From positions 7,443,852 to 7,507,851 of the forward strand of contig OX638136.1 in assembly GCA_951804985.1 (NCBI GenBank): DNA of 64,000 nt, given 5' to 3'. Below, in pieces: positions 8,771 to 19,090 of this stretch. Numbering within the stretch: position 1 is the stretch's first letter; each line of letters starts with the position of its first letter. The stretch comes from Dryomyza anilis (Eukaryota; Arthropoda; Insecta; Diptera; Dryomyzidae). Below the pieces are notes generated by a model. It saw nothing but the letters and a program-made list of their open reading frames with translations, searched no databases and was not told the origin of the DNA. The translations under genes and the position numbers were made by a program.

Positions 8771-9835
8771 GAGGTTTTAGACGCCGCAAAGCAAGGCGCC
8801 GCACAAGCGCAACAGCGACGCAGCGAAGAGGTGACGACACAGACGCACCAAGAAGTGGCGGGCGTGTCAATCAGCGCCCCACCACCAGCGACGAACACGC
8901 AGACTGCACATCGGACGGCTGTAGCAGCTGCAGACGAAGCGACCACGAGCGTCTCACAGCGGACGGCTGTGCAGGCGAAGAATCAAAGAGGCGCGGGCAT
9001 AGCAATAATGCCGCGGTCAGAGGTGGCTGGCGCGAATATCAGCGCCCCACAGAGAGCAGGAGATTGGCAGAGTGCAAAGCGGACGGCTGTAGCAGCTGCC
9101 CAGGACAAGGCAACAACCAGCACCACACCGCGGACGGCGGTGATTACTACGCAGAGTGGTCAGCCAGGGGCGACACGGAGGGCCCCACGCATAACGACGG
9201 CAGAAGCAGCGCGACATATGACGCTTCCCGAGATCCAGCTACTGAAGCAGTGGCCGGTGGTGAACGAAGCAGTGACAGCAGAACCAGTGGCGCGGCAGGC
9301 GGCCGAACCAACGTCACCACATTCGACAGCGAGCACTGCAACTCGGACCACACCGTGGCGCACTACAGCCGCACGAAAGGAGTACGAGCCTGTTAGGCGT
9401 AGCAGCAGTACTAGCAGCAGCGGCAATAGCGGAAGTAGTAGCGAGAGTAGCAGTAGTAGCGGAAGTAGCAGTAGCAGCGGCAGTAGTAGCGGAAGTAGCA
9501 GAGGCAGCGGTAGTGGAGGTAGCAGCAGTACCCACCACAGTAAGAGCAGCCACAAGAGCCAGATGAGCGTCCACCATAACAGTATGGACAGCCCAAATGC
9601 TCCAACGGCGGGGGCAAACGAGGACAACCCCCCAGAGAGCGCACCATCATCGGAGAGACTCGACGAGGTTCCCCCAGAGGTGATGGCAGCGGTGCACCGA
9701 CTAAGGCGAGACAGGCCAGCCCACAAGCGGGTGTCATGTATTCATTTTCACGGCGCCTATCGGTGGCGGATCCGCATCAACTACTCGGACGTCGTGAGCA
9801 TCATACGACTTCCACTCTCATCCACCCCGAAGTAG
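8771..9835 (+). CDS. In-frame continuation of the third gene: repeat and Ser-rich tail
   Basis: Same frame as the Ulp1-like gene, directly after its amber codon, running to TAG at 9833-9835 next to the polypurine tract. It carries two tandem copies of a roughly 60-residue unit that open with EVAG(V/A)(S/N)ISAP and contain RTAVAAA and a second RTAV; a third degenerate copy (RSAQRTAVGT) lies before the stop, so the repeat array spans the stop codon. Residues coded at about 9395-9530 are a Ser/Gly low-complexity run, followed by His/Ser and acidic stretches. The last 40 residues (HFHGAYRWRIRINYSD) look ordered. The simplest reading is one protein of about 828 residues with a single amber mutation; programmed readthrough is a less likely alternative. 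No function recognised. Confidence 0.6.
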   Translation, partial: EVLDAAKQGAAQAQQRRSEEVTTQTHQEVAGVSISAPPPATNTQTAHRTAVAAADEATTSVSQRTAVQAKNQRGAGIAIMPRSEVAGANISAPQRAGDWQSAKRTAVAAAQDKATTSTTPRTAVITTQSGQPGATRRAPRITTAEAARHMTLPEIQLLKQWPVVNEAVTAEPVARQAAEPTSPHSTASTATRTTPWRTTAARKEYEPVRRSSSTSSSGNSGSSSESSSSSGSSSSSGSSSGSSRGSGSGGSSSTHHSKSSHKSQMSVHHNSMDSPNAPTAGANEDNPPESAPSSERLDEVPPEVMAAVHRLRRDRPAHKRVSCIHFHGAYRWRIRINYSDVVSIIRLPLSSTPK

Positions 9836-9843
9836 GGAGGGGG
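9832..9843 (+). other. Polypurine tract
   Basis: GTAGGGAGGGGG abuts the first base of the 3' LTR and overlaps the stop codon of the third gene. This is the expected plus-strand primer of the element and fixes the 3' LTR start at 9844. Confidence 0.85.
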
Positions 9844-10707
9844 TGTGACGGTACCATTTGGGGGGCAAATGGTAACCACACATTTACGCTGCTTTACGGC
9901 GTTGAATAAGAATCGGCGTGGGAATCAAAGCCGTCGACATAAGCGAGGCACAGGCACGTGGCACGAAAGCCACCAATACCCATCAGTGAGCAAAGCTTTC
10001 GCTGGTGAAGCGAAGAAGGCAACGAGTGTTTGACTAACACATACTCACCAGTGAGCGAAGCGACAAAAGCGTCACTATCACACTCTCACTGGTGAGCGAG
10101 AAAGCTCACACGGATGGACGAAACTACAAGAGCGGCGGGCAACAAGTCATTAACGATCGGTCAACAAATCAACAATCGAGGCAACAAGTCACCAATCGCA
10201 GGCCTTTAAAAGGCGCTGCACAGCGTTAATTCGCTCTCTCTGTTCCTGACTTCGACCTCGACAAGACCGATCGGTTACAACGCTTTCTGCAGGCGAGATC
10301 CGTAGGAGCATTGTACCGTGACCGGAGGTTCAGTTTCCCGTCCTGGTTAAGGACCAAGGATAAGCGCAGTTCCAGCAAGGCGGCCTGGAGTAAGTCTGGT
10401 TAAGATTATATGTATAAAATTTAGAAGCGGCGAGGGACCGGATGCAGCAGAGGCCCGTATGCAGCAGCGGCCCGTCAACAGTACGCAGAGACAACGCACG
10501 GGGAATTTTGCTAAATAATTAAATACTTAATTAATATAATACTAACTCACAATAAACGCGATGTATATCGCATAAATTAAAGACTTGTGTCGGTGTGTTC
10601 ATTTCTATGAGGGTTTCCCTGCACAATAATAAATTTTGTAACGCGCGGACTACTGGAGCCCGCTGAGGATATCCCAGCTCTGAACCCGGAGAACCGGTCA
10701 CGTAACA
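9844..10707 (+). repeat. 3' LTR
   Basis: 864 bp copy of the 5' LTR, from TGTGACGG to CGTAACA. Differences seen by eye include T/C at the start (GGTACC for GGTATC), GTCGAC for GTTGAC, CATTAACG for CACCAACG, an extra 8 bases near 10486 and a one-base indel near 10511. The similarity (about 99%) indicates a recent insertion. Confidence 0.92.
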
Positions 10708-10903
10708 AGTCATAAGCATCCCCATTCAATCGTAATCTAACGCATTTAATAAATACATTATTCTCTGAATCTTGAATTCCAAGCTTAGTAGCTTTACAAC
10801 CTTCAATAAATCTATAAATTTCTGTTTTTAATAATGGTGAATCCATTCCAGAAAAGCAGGGAACCAAATAACGAACGAGTTTTAAAATATTTTCCGTACC
10901 CAT
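10708..10903 (-). pseudogene. gag N-terminal fragment
   Basis: Starts at ATG 10903-10901 and runs about 65 codons before entering the LTR of the neighbouring element. MGTENILKLVRYLVPCFSG, YRFIEGCKATKLGIQ and FIKCVRLRLNGDAYDLL resemble the beginning of insect Ty3/gypsy gag proteins (the 'kl.gdA...l' segment). The remainder of gag is not found to the left of 1005, so this is a broken remnant. Confidence 0.55.
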
Positions 10904-12560
10904 TTTGATTGTCGACAGTGTAATATACTATTTCATAATTTTTTTCTTGGTATATTTGTCCTTTGTTTACCTTTACTTATGACATTTTTCTTTATATATA
11001 TTGTTATAATTTAAATTTTTACATTTTTCAAAATAATTAATGTTTCATATTTTTATTTTAAATATTTTATATTGTATTTTTGATTTAATAATTCATAAAT
11101 TATTTTGTAAATTATAATTTCATAAATTATAATATACTGATTTTTAGATCGCATTTTAATTTCGTTTACGTTTTAAATTTAACTATTTATTTGATTTTAT
11201 AGTGTTATCGTTTTATATTTAATGAAAATTATAATTTGCATACTAATAGCATGAATTATTTTATTATACACTGGAGGGTTCGGATTCGCAGTGTGTATTT
11301 TCTTTTATTTATTGTCATATTTTTATTATATATTATTTTATTTCAACTAAAATTTCGTAGTACATTTTTTCTATTACTTTCCATATTATTTTAAATTTAT
11401 ATTTTTATTATAGACTGGAGGGTCCGAGGTTTGGAATCTCAGTGTGTATTTAATTTTATATATTTTATTTTTCCTTTACTTTTTTTTTTAAATAGATAGA
11501 ATGTGTAAATATTTTTTATTCAAAACTTTAAAAACTAACCATTTTCTATTTGGGTTTTTTACGTCCTTCGTCCTTCTTCCTTCGTTCTACGTCCTCCTTC
11601 TCACTCTCGGTCCTTGCTAGGTTGGTACCGACGTACCGGCTGCGCCAAATGTTGTAAAATTAGAGATGTAAAATTAGAGTTGATTTATTTTACATTTATT
11701 TATTCAATATTCAATTTAAATAATCAAAAGACTTTTTTATTTTTAGAGTTTAAAAGACACTTTTATTAAATTTACTATTGAAAAGACACTTTTACTATTT
11801 TAGAACCTCCACTTCAGGTTGGTTAAACTACAACCTTTTAATTTGCAACGAAAGGTATTAATGATACCTTCGTTGCAAGCTTTTCTTAAATTCTATTCTC
11901 ACTATGTTCTAGTGAGTTTTCACTTTCACTCAATTTTGGTGTACGTGACTTTTGAAGAACTCCGACTTGCTGTTTTTGGCTGACACCAATTGCGAAATAT
12001 CAGAATTGTTGGCAATCGCTGCTTCACTTATTTTAACATAGACCCAAAAATATGCAATGGAAAATTGTATTGCAAGCCTCTTGAAAGAGGTGTGGTCTAT
12101 GTAAAGCTTGTGCGCTTTGCCAAATTATTGCCAGCTTCTGTTAACTGTGCAAGCTAACCTGAAAGAGGTGTGTTCTATGTAAAGCATTGTTGCCAACGTG
12201 AAGCGTTGGCAACAATATCTTTAAATATGAAACAAATGTCACAATTAAATGTGACTAAAATCGGATTTATTGCATATATATTTACTTGTATTAAATATTA
12301 CTTAAATATTATGCAAATCTTAAAACACTTAAAGAATACTTGCAAAAGGTACTCCATTATAATTCGCTAAGTATATTTTATTTAATTAACATTAAAGCAA
12401 TTTTCTGGTTATACTTCGTCTTTGTATAGCCATCCCCGCTAAAATTGTACAATGGCGTGAGTTTTTGTCGCTTGAACTATAAAAGTGTAGGCACATATAA
12501 AGCTATTAATTGAAAGCTATTAAGACGTGTGGCAAACATCATGTATTTTTAAAATATAAC
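10708..12560 (-). mobile_element. 5' part of an older LTR retrotransposon, minus strand
   Basis: Read on the minus strand: LTR, PBS, leader, gag start. The PBS TGGCGCAGCCGGTACG lies at 11647-11632, of the type used by 17.6/297-like fly elements. The LTR lies to its right and ends TACAACA close to the PBS; its far end I could not fix (somewhere about 12.2-12.6 kb). It includes a near-perfect hairpin TTGCAACGAAAGGTAT / ATACCTTCGTTGCAA at about 11847-11881. The leader 10904-11631 holds two copies of a motif 'ACTGGAGGGT...CAGTGTGTATTT' (about 11269 and 11414). The gag frame stops where the 1005-10707 element begins. Confidence 0.6.
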
Positions 12561-13297
12561 AAGAGTTTTATTGATGGTCAACACTTCAGGTATATTTGTA
12601 CAATTGCTACAAGGCATACATTCAAAATTGTAGTCTGTGTTTCATATTTTTATTGTTATTTTATAACATCTTAATAGAACTTATACACGACGTCAAAATT
12701 AGATTCACTTAAAAATATTATATCTGAATAAAAATAAGTTATAAATCCATCTTTTTACGATAAACCAAAATGATGAATCGCAAATATTCCAAATAATGTT
12801 TGTAAAAATATATGTGAATTGACAGTAATACAGTTGAATAGTTTCATAGTCGAATTGGAAATCCCTCGAGTATTCCACTATCATAGTCACACATTTAAAG
12901 TATTGAAAGCTTAATATATAATAGTTATCTAAAAATTTTAATAAAATGTAGTAATATGGTTTTCTTTTTGTAAAGAATATTCAGTAATTTTAATATTTTT
13001 AGTTTTATAATATTGGCCTTGTTAAAGAAACATGACTACATAAATCTAACTAATATTTAGTATGGTAAAACAACATAAATTTAGCATATTCGAAATTTTC
13101 GATTCTGCATAACAACATAAGTCGACATATGTTACTCGTTTTATTTATAAAACGAGTTATACACATGAAATATCAATATTTCAATTTGGAATAACAACAT
13201 TTAATACTAATTCCGCTATAAGTAATAGAATAATAAACAATTAAAAAATGACTTATGTTGTTATTGCATGAGACGACAGATTTGTAAATATAATAGT
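12561..13297. other. AT-rich spacer, no gene
   Basis: Nothing coding seen. It holds one perfect short palindrome, ACTCGTTTTATTTATAAAACGAGT, at about 13133-13156. It is otherwise simple AT-rich sequence up to the left end of the Harbinger element. Confidence 0.5.
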
Positions 13298-13464
13298 GGT
13301 ATCATACAACTTGTTAAGTCTGGCTAAACGTATAAATTGTTAAAGTTGGCAGTTTTTTATATGAACGTACTTTTCTATGCCTTTATTTCCATTATTTTGA
13401 GAATTAACTGTCAAACAAATAAAAATATGTTTGCATAGATATTTTTTAATAAATTGAAATAAAA

Positions 13465-14738
13465 ATGCCTAAATATAGCGAAATGAAAAAAAACATAAAA
13501 CATCTGAAGGAAACTGCAATATTTAATATGTGCACGTTGGAAGTCTTCTATTGGGAAGATGGTATGAATATTCGAATTTCACTATTTATGCATACCTAAT
13601 ATCGCTTGTATTCAGATATAAGTGCAGAGGAATCACAAATAATTGAAAACTTAGTTTTTTCAATAAAGCTCGTCGAGCAATGTCGATATGCGGTTCCGTT
13701 CATACATGGATCAGTTCTTAAATCTACACATTTTTTAAAAGAAATCTTGCAGAACCTTGATGAAAATAGATTTAAGCAAATAGTCAGAGTTTCCATAAAA
13801 AATGTCCATGTTGTCCTAAATTTAATAAAAGATGATGACATTTTTAACGGTCCACGGTCATCGACACAAATACCAGTAAAATTGCAATTAATGATTGCAC
13901 TGTACAGACTGGGATCTAGTGGAGAAGGCGCAACCATTGCCAAAATTGCGTTTTTATTTGATATTGGCGATGGTGGCACAATTCAAATTCTGACAGATAG
14001 AATCTTTCGTGCCATATTAAAACTTAAAAACATATACTTACACTGGCCATCAAATGAAGAACGTCAACAACTGGTATCTGAAACTTTTCATGAATTACCA
14101 TACTGCATAGGATATGTTGATGGAACAGAAATACGATTTGCAGAAAAACATTCGCATGATATTTTTCACGAAAACATCAGTATTGATTGAAAGTTCAAGC
14201 TGTTTGTGATCACAAGTTGCGAATACGACATATGTTACTTGGTTATCCAGGGAGTGTGCATGACAGCAGAATATACAAAAATTGTGTTTTATCAGTTAAT
14301 GCTTCTAACTATTTTACTGGACATGAGTGGCTAGTAGGAGACAGTGCATATAAATTAACAAGCACTGTAATCACACCATACAGATCAAATTCTAAAGATG
14401 GAACTCTTCAGGAACGAAACGAATTCAATAAGATTTTAAGTAAATATAGAATTAGAATTGAACATTGTTTTGGATTTCTGAAAGAAAGGTTCAATAGTTT
14501 AAAGGAGTTAAAATTGAAAATAAAAAATGACGAATGCCTTAAAAAAGTTTGCCAATGGATAATGGTTTGCGCTATATTACATAATATTATTATTGAACAA
14601 AAAACAAATCAAAATGTTTTTGAATACATCCATAACACGGACAATGATATACTTGTAGAAGGCAATCAGAATGAGTCCACCGTCGAAGGCGAACTAAAAC
14701 GTCGCACAATATTGGAAATACTAAAGGAATCTATTTAA
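13465..14738 (+). pseudogene. PIF/Harbinger transposase, one intron and one frameshift
   Basis: DDE transposase (DDE_Tnp_4 type). Exon 1 starts at ATG 13465 (MPKYSEMKKNIKHLKE) and ends at 13561. A 54-base GT...AG intron (13562-13615, GTATGA to TTCAG) rejoins the frame at ISAEESQIIENL in matching phase. Catalytic residues: D in IGYVDGTEIRF, D in PGSVHDSRIY and E in RIRIEHCFGFLKERF. The first frame ends at TGA 14188-14190, and the second frame opens at 14187 with KVQAVCDHKLR, the normal continuation; a one-base loss at the junction explains this. The C-terminus (LHNIIIEQK) is complete to TAA 14736-14738. Codons are AT-rich like the surroundings. Confidence 0.85.
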
Positions 14739-14964
14739 TAATTTAAATGAAATATTTTTGTTTATTATTTTTTTTTTTATATTAAATATATACTAAATAA
14801 CATATTAATATAATTTAATGAATTAATATTTAATTTTTTGAATATTTTAAATTTATTTCATATTTCTTCATTTCATTGTCTGCTTTTATTTCGATTTAGC
14901 AACCTATAGCAACCCTTTCGTCTCTCTCTAATGACAGCTTTTCAATTTCCATTTTATTCTTTAA

Positions 14965-15676
14965 TTCAATTTTTTTTTATTTCCAATTCTTGGATGAATT
15001 TTTCTTTTTCAAATTCCATTTTTTTTTCCTCCAAGCTTAGCTGCTTTTCCATTTTATTTTCCTCAAATAAAATTTGTTTTTCTTGCATCAGACACAGCTG
15101 AGACATTGAATCGGAATTTTTTGAATTTTTTATTGAGAAATTGGGCTATTTAGACGATTTTTGCATCTATCTTTATCTGCTTCAATATTATCAATTATAT
15201 CAATATTATATTATATTTTTTCTTCAGTGAAGTTTTCGACCGATGCTTCAGTTATTGTCACATCCTCAAAAAATTCTTCATACTCACAGGTCTCAGTGTC
15301 AAGGACATGTGAAGGATTTATACTTCGTCGCCCTCCAAAAATTTGGTGTAATGTGTCCCAGAATAAATAAATTTTAGCATATTAATAAATTTTAGCATGA
15401 AAATAAATTTTAGCATATTAATACACGTATGGAAATAAAAATCTATTAGTAATAATAATTATTATACTTCATATACATATGTGTATGCTCATAATTTAAA
15501 ATGTGGGTTTCTCTTAATATTCTACCTATGACATATTTCTCTTCTCCAATCTCCATCAACCCCGCACCGGTTTGAGTCTTCCATTCTGGTGCTAATAGAT
15601 AACTTTTCTTGAAATTTCGAAACTTTCTTTTAATTAAATACCAATTTAGAGTTTGAAGCACAACCGTTTTTTCCAT
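14965..15676 (-). pseudogene. Second Harbinger gene (Myb/SANT-like partner), remnants
   Basis: Two minus-strand pieces fit the DNA-binding partner gene of Harbinger elements. At 15676-15446: KTVVLQTLNWYLIKRKF then LAPEWKTQTGAGLMEIGEE and VIGRILR. At 15106-14965: a charged coiled coil, QILFEENKMEKQLSLEEKKM then EFEKEKFIQELEIKK, typical of the partner's C-terminus. Between them the frame is broken by stops and probable introns (15440-15120, with a readable piece EDVTITEASVENFTEEK). The family assignment rests on position and the coiled coil, so it is tentative. Confidence 0.45.
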
Positions 15677-16726
15677 TATCTTCCTATCTTCCCATAAAAT
15701 ACTTGCGCAGTGGGTTTCTAATGAGAATACATAATAACAACCAGGATTTAAAACATAAATGAAAGCCGTTATGGTAACGGATAAATGTATTTAATTATAA
15801 TATCGAGTATATTGAAACCGAAATTGTTATTAATTTAGGTTTCAATCCTTGGTGTCTGGATATTTCGTTATTTTAACGTAAATGAGTAGTTAAGAGACAA
15901 AAACTTTTGGGTATCTCACGTTAAAACTTCCGGCATTAAAAAGCCAGACCATTTCAAATGAGAGTGAGGATAAGCGAAATGTGTTTGCTGCTCGTGACCT
16001 GGACTAGGTTTAATAGTATTGACGTACCTCAAATGATTCTGTATTTTCTTTCACAGCGTCCAAGACAGCTTTCACCAATTCGCTAGTTTCATTGTCCGTC
16101 TAGCGGTGCACCGGATTCAATCGACGGCGTTTTTTTATAATTGACTAGTAAAATATATAAATCAGAATGTACCTTAATTATCAATGAAATTCTTACCTAG
16201 ACATAATAAAAGTATTTGCAAAAAATATTTAAATGCTTCTTATATTTGAAAGTCCGCCAATCCCAATATTTTTATGACATTTATAATTTCAAGAATAATG
16301 AATCTGCACTACTTTTCAAATACCCAGTACCGGCTACAAACAAAAATTATTTTAATTGTGATTTTAAGTAATTCTGCAGTCAAACTTTGTATGAATTTTT
16401 GGATATAATTCTTAGTAACGTACTTCAATGTTAATAACACCTTTTGAATACAAATATTCTGAATTTGTTGCTGAAAAATTACAAAGAGTATACGGTAATC
16501 GAAAATGATTTTTTGTTTATTGAAATTTTAGAATAACGCATCACTGAAATTTTGGTTTTTGACATTTAAGACTTAACAAATTATATTTGTTAAATATAAA
16601 CACATAGCAGAGCTTGATAACTTGTTATTGCCCTGCTAAGTCGTTTTTCATATAAAAATTGTAAAAGATTTTATAAATTTGTTAAATATAGCCAGTTAGC
16701 AGGACTTAACAAATTGTATGAATACC

Positions 16727-17289
16727 ATTAATTTTAATATAAAAATATATACAAAAACAATTTGAATTCAAATTAATCAAAATAAAATTAAAAAATATAT
16801 ATTTTTTCAAATTAGTCTACCATTTCCTACTGTAACAAATCTCTAAAGATATATTTGTTATTTTTGGATTTTATTATTAAAATACTAAAATTAAGTAATA
16901 ACTCTATAATTTTATTTTTATAAATATTTTTTATTGTATTTTAATACATTTTGTATAAATTAGTTTTAGATCATGTTATGTAGTATTTTTAGTTAAATGT
17001 GATATTTATTCATTGAATTTATTAATTTCCAGTCTTATCGTAACGTGAAAATTATTTTGCATTAAATGGTTATGGTGTATATTTTAAGAAAATATAATGT
17101 ACAATTTATTTGTATATTGGGACAAATCAATTCCCGATTGACGATACGTACATATTAAAAAAAGTAGTATCTTTTACAAATCCATAAAATATTAAGAAAT
17201 GGCAACACTCTTTTTGCACGACGCGTCGCAATGTTTTATTTTTTTTAACAATTCACTTGTACCTATAATTTAAAAATCGATATCTTGTA
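16727..17289. other. AT-rich spacer, no gene
   Basis: Low-complexity AT-rich sequence without reading frames, repeats or motifs that I can support. Confidence 0.5.
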
Positions 17290-19090
17290 AGATATCATGC
17301 TCCTGTGGCAGCTGCTGTTATTCATCTTGTTGTTGTTGGGTCAGCTGGTGTTGTTGTCTATGCCTACTGCTGTTATACTGTTGTTGAAGTTCCGGCAACT
17401 GCTGTTGATTCAGTTGCGGTAGCTGCTGTTGTTGAATCCCTTGGGGTATCTGCTGTTGTTGCGGTATCTGCTGTTGATGAATTTGTTGGTGCTGCTGCTG
17501 TGTTCGTAGTAGAGATGGGCACGTGAGTGAGTTTTGGCTCACACTCACGCTTACGAAAGCATTTTTTTAATCACGCACACTTACAATCACGTGAGTAAAA
17601 TTAAGATTCAATCACAATCACGCGTGATTCACGTGAATCACGTGTTTCAGAATACATAAAAATACATATTTCATTTGTATATGATGGTAAGATTGGTCGA
17701 CCGAGCGTGTCACCTCTAATAAAACCCACATCTTTAAAAGGCAATAATGATATTATGATGTTAGGGAGTTTAATAACATATATCTTAATTTTTATCAGAG
17801 ATGGAAATGTGAAAGACCTTCGATGTTCTATTCATATAAAAACCAAAAAATTGCCTCGAAAAATAATTCTCCGGTAAAGAATTCGTGTAAAATCTTTGAA
17901 AAGTGTTCCTGTAAAAATTATCTCTGCATAAAATTATCAATAAAAGAATAGTCCGGGGTAGAATTTTTTGAACAACTATTTTTGAAGCGATTTTTTTAAT
18001 TACTACATTTATAACTCGAATAAAAACTGGATCCCACACGAACCTCTGGAACAAACTAAAGTTAATAAACAAAAGGAAGTCAATACAGAGTTATCATGTA
18101 TAGTTGAAATTGAAAATTCAATTTTCTACAAAAATGGGTATATCGAATGAAAAAATGCGTTCTATGTCCATTTCCATGAACGGTCATATGAAACCAAGCA
18201 AAAACTATTGACAAGACCCCACAAAAATTGTGTAGTCCATACTAAGTACGACCGGTTGACAGGGGTTAGATCAATTGTTGCTGAAACCTTGCAACTTATT
18301 CTGAGTTGAAGAAGGGGTGGGTATATGACGGTCGGTTTGATTTATCATTGTTTTTAATAGTGGCCAGCCGCCTTCCCAAAGCCATCTGAGTTCAAGGGGT
18401 GTCCCTACTTGTTATGTAGTTCTGCAAAAATATAGAAAAATCGAAAAAATTAAAAGTGAGATTTTTTATTTTATGAAATATTCGACTCACTCACGCACAC
18501 TCACGAAACAAAAATTACTCACGCACACTCACTCACGGTATTTTGTGGTCTACGCACACTTACTCACAATCACGTGAGCAAAATTAGAATTCAATCACGC
18601 GTGATTCACGTAAATCACGCTCACATGCCCATCTCTAGTTTGAAGTATTGTTGTTGTTGAAATTGTTGTTGATGTTGTTGGGGTATCATTAGTTTATGAA
18701 TTTGCTGGGGCTGCTACTGTTGTTCGATGTAATGTTGTGGTTAAAATTGTTGTTCATGTTACGGCATCTGCTGGCTCTGTCGCCAACTTAACACCTTCTG
18801 ATTCAACTTATTAAAGTATTCCTCCTATTGTTGCTGGCGTATAGATAATGATTCAGCCTGCAGAATCCTTGTGTGTACTGTTGCCAGGATCATTCGTTAC
18901 GCTGCTGTTTCAATTGTTTTTGGCCCCGGTTTTCGTTATTCCGACTTTTTCAGGGTGCTTGGTTCCCTGGCCTTGCCACTGTTTACGCTGCCGTAGATGC
19001 TGTTGCCAGTGTTGCTGGCCCCGCCGATTGTAATTGCCTTGACAATGGCGTGGCTGCTGACGTTTCCGCGCTAAGCGCTGGAGCTGTATA
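17290..19090 (-). pseudogene. Decayed Gln-rich coding sequence, split by a MITE
   Basis: The minus strand reads as a Gln-rich protein on both sides of an inserted MITE. Left part (17509-17318): IPQQQQIPQGIQQQQLPQLN, LPELQQQYNSSRHRQQHQ. Right part (19090-18638) reads in pieces: RLARKRQQPRHCQGNYNRRG, GQQHWQQHLRQRKQWQGQG, then QQFQQQQYF. In the right part several TAA and TAG codons stand where Gln would be expected (for example after RQQQ and after QSQQMP), one C-to-T change from CAA/CAG. I do not recognise the protein; it may be a low-complexity part of a host gene or of a gag. It is no longer translatable as one frame. Confidence 0.4.
17510..18637. mobile_element. hAT-type MITE, 1.1 kb
   Basis: Terminal inverted repeat TAGAGATGGGCA at 17510 and TGCCCATCTCTA ending at 18637, of the type common in insect hAT elements. 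The flanking 8-mers GTTCGTAG (17502-17509) and GTTTGAAG (18638-18645) match at 6 of 8, as expected for an old hAT target duplication. Subterminal blocks at both ends are dense in CACTCACG and ATTCACGTGAATCACG motifs. No transposase frame inside, so it is non-autonomous. It interrupts a Gln-rich sequence that resumes on the other side. Confidence 0.8.

Larger units (their letters stand above)
1005..10707 (+). mobile_element. Ty3/gypsy-type LTR retrotransposon carrying a Ulp1-like protease gene
   Basis: A 9.7 kb element with direct LTRs (1005-1861, 9844-10707), a PBS touching the 5' LTR, a purine tract touching the 3' LTR, and the order gag, protease, RT, integrase typical of Ty3/gypsy. A third long reading frame lies where env would be. 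The coding part is visibly GC-rich beside the AT-rich surroundings. The LTRs differ by roughly eight substitutions and two indels by eye, so the insertion is young, yet pol has two in-frame stops and two internal deletions. No target duplication is evident (left flank CTACACAT, right flank AGTCATAAG), so one flank may have been rearranged. The tRNA-Lys primer and TGTGACG terminus recall the Osvaldo/Ulysses group of fly elements; that placement is inference. Confidence 0.93.
13298..16726 (+). mobile_element. PIF/Harbinger DNA transposon
   Basis: Bounded by imperfect terminal inverted repeats: left GGTATCATACAACTTGTTAAG at 13298 and right, read inward on the minus strand, GGTATTCATACAATTTGTTAAG ending at 16726. 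Internal repeats of 'TTGTTAAGTC' and 'GCTAA' follow on both sides. Inside are a PIF/Harbinger transposase gene on the plus strand and remnants of the usual second gene on the minus strand. The 3-bp target duplication could not be fixed because the outer bases differ (TAATAG left, TTAATT right). About 3.4 kb, a normal size for the superfamily. Confidence 0.75.

Noticed and set aside
8485..9396. 303-codon frame overlapping ORF3 in another phase
   Set aside because: It only stays open because the ORF3 tail is repetitive and GC-rich. It has no recognisable domain, and the ORF3 frame carries the repeats and the protease.
18638..19090. Ciliate-type code with TAA/TAG as Gln in the Gln-rich frame
   Set aside because: All other genes in the window use TAA/TAG as stops and the sequence is clearly insect; C-to-T decay explains it.
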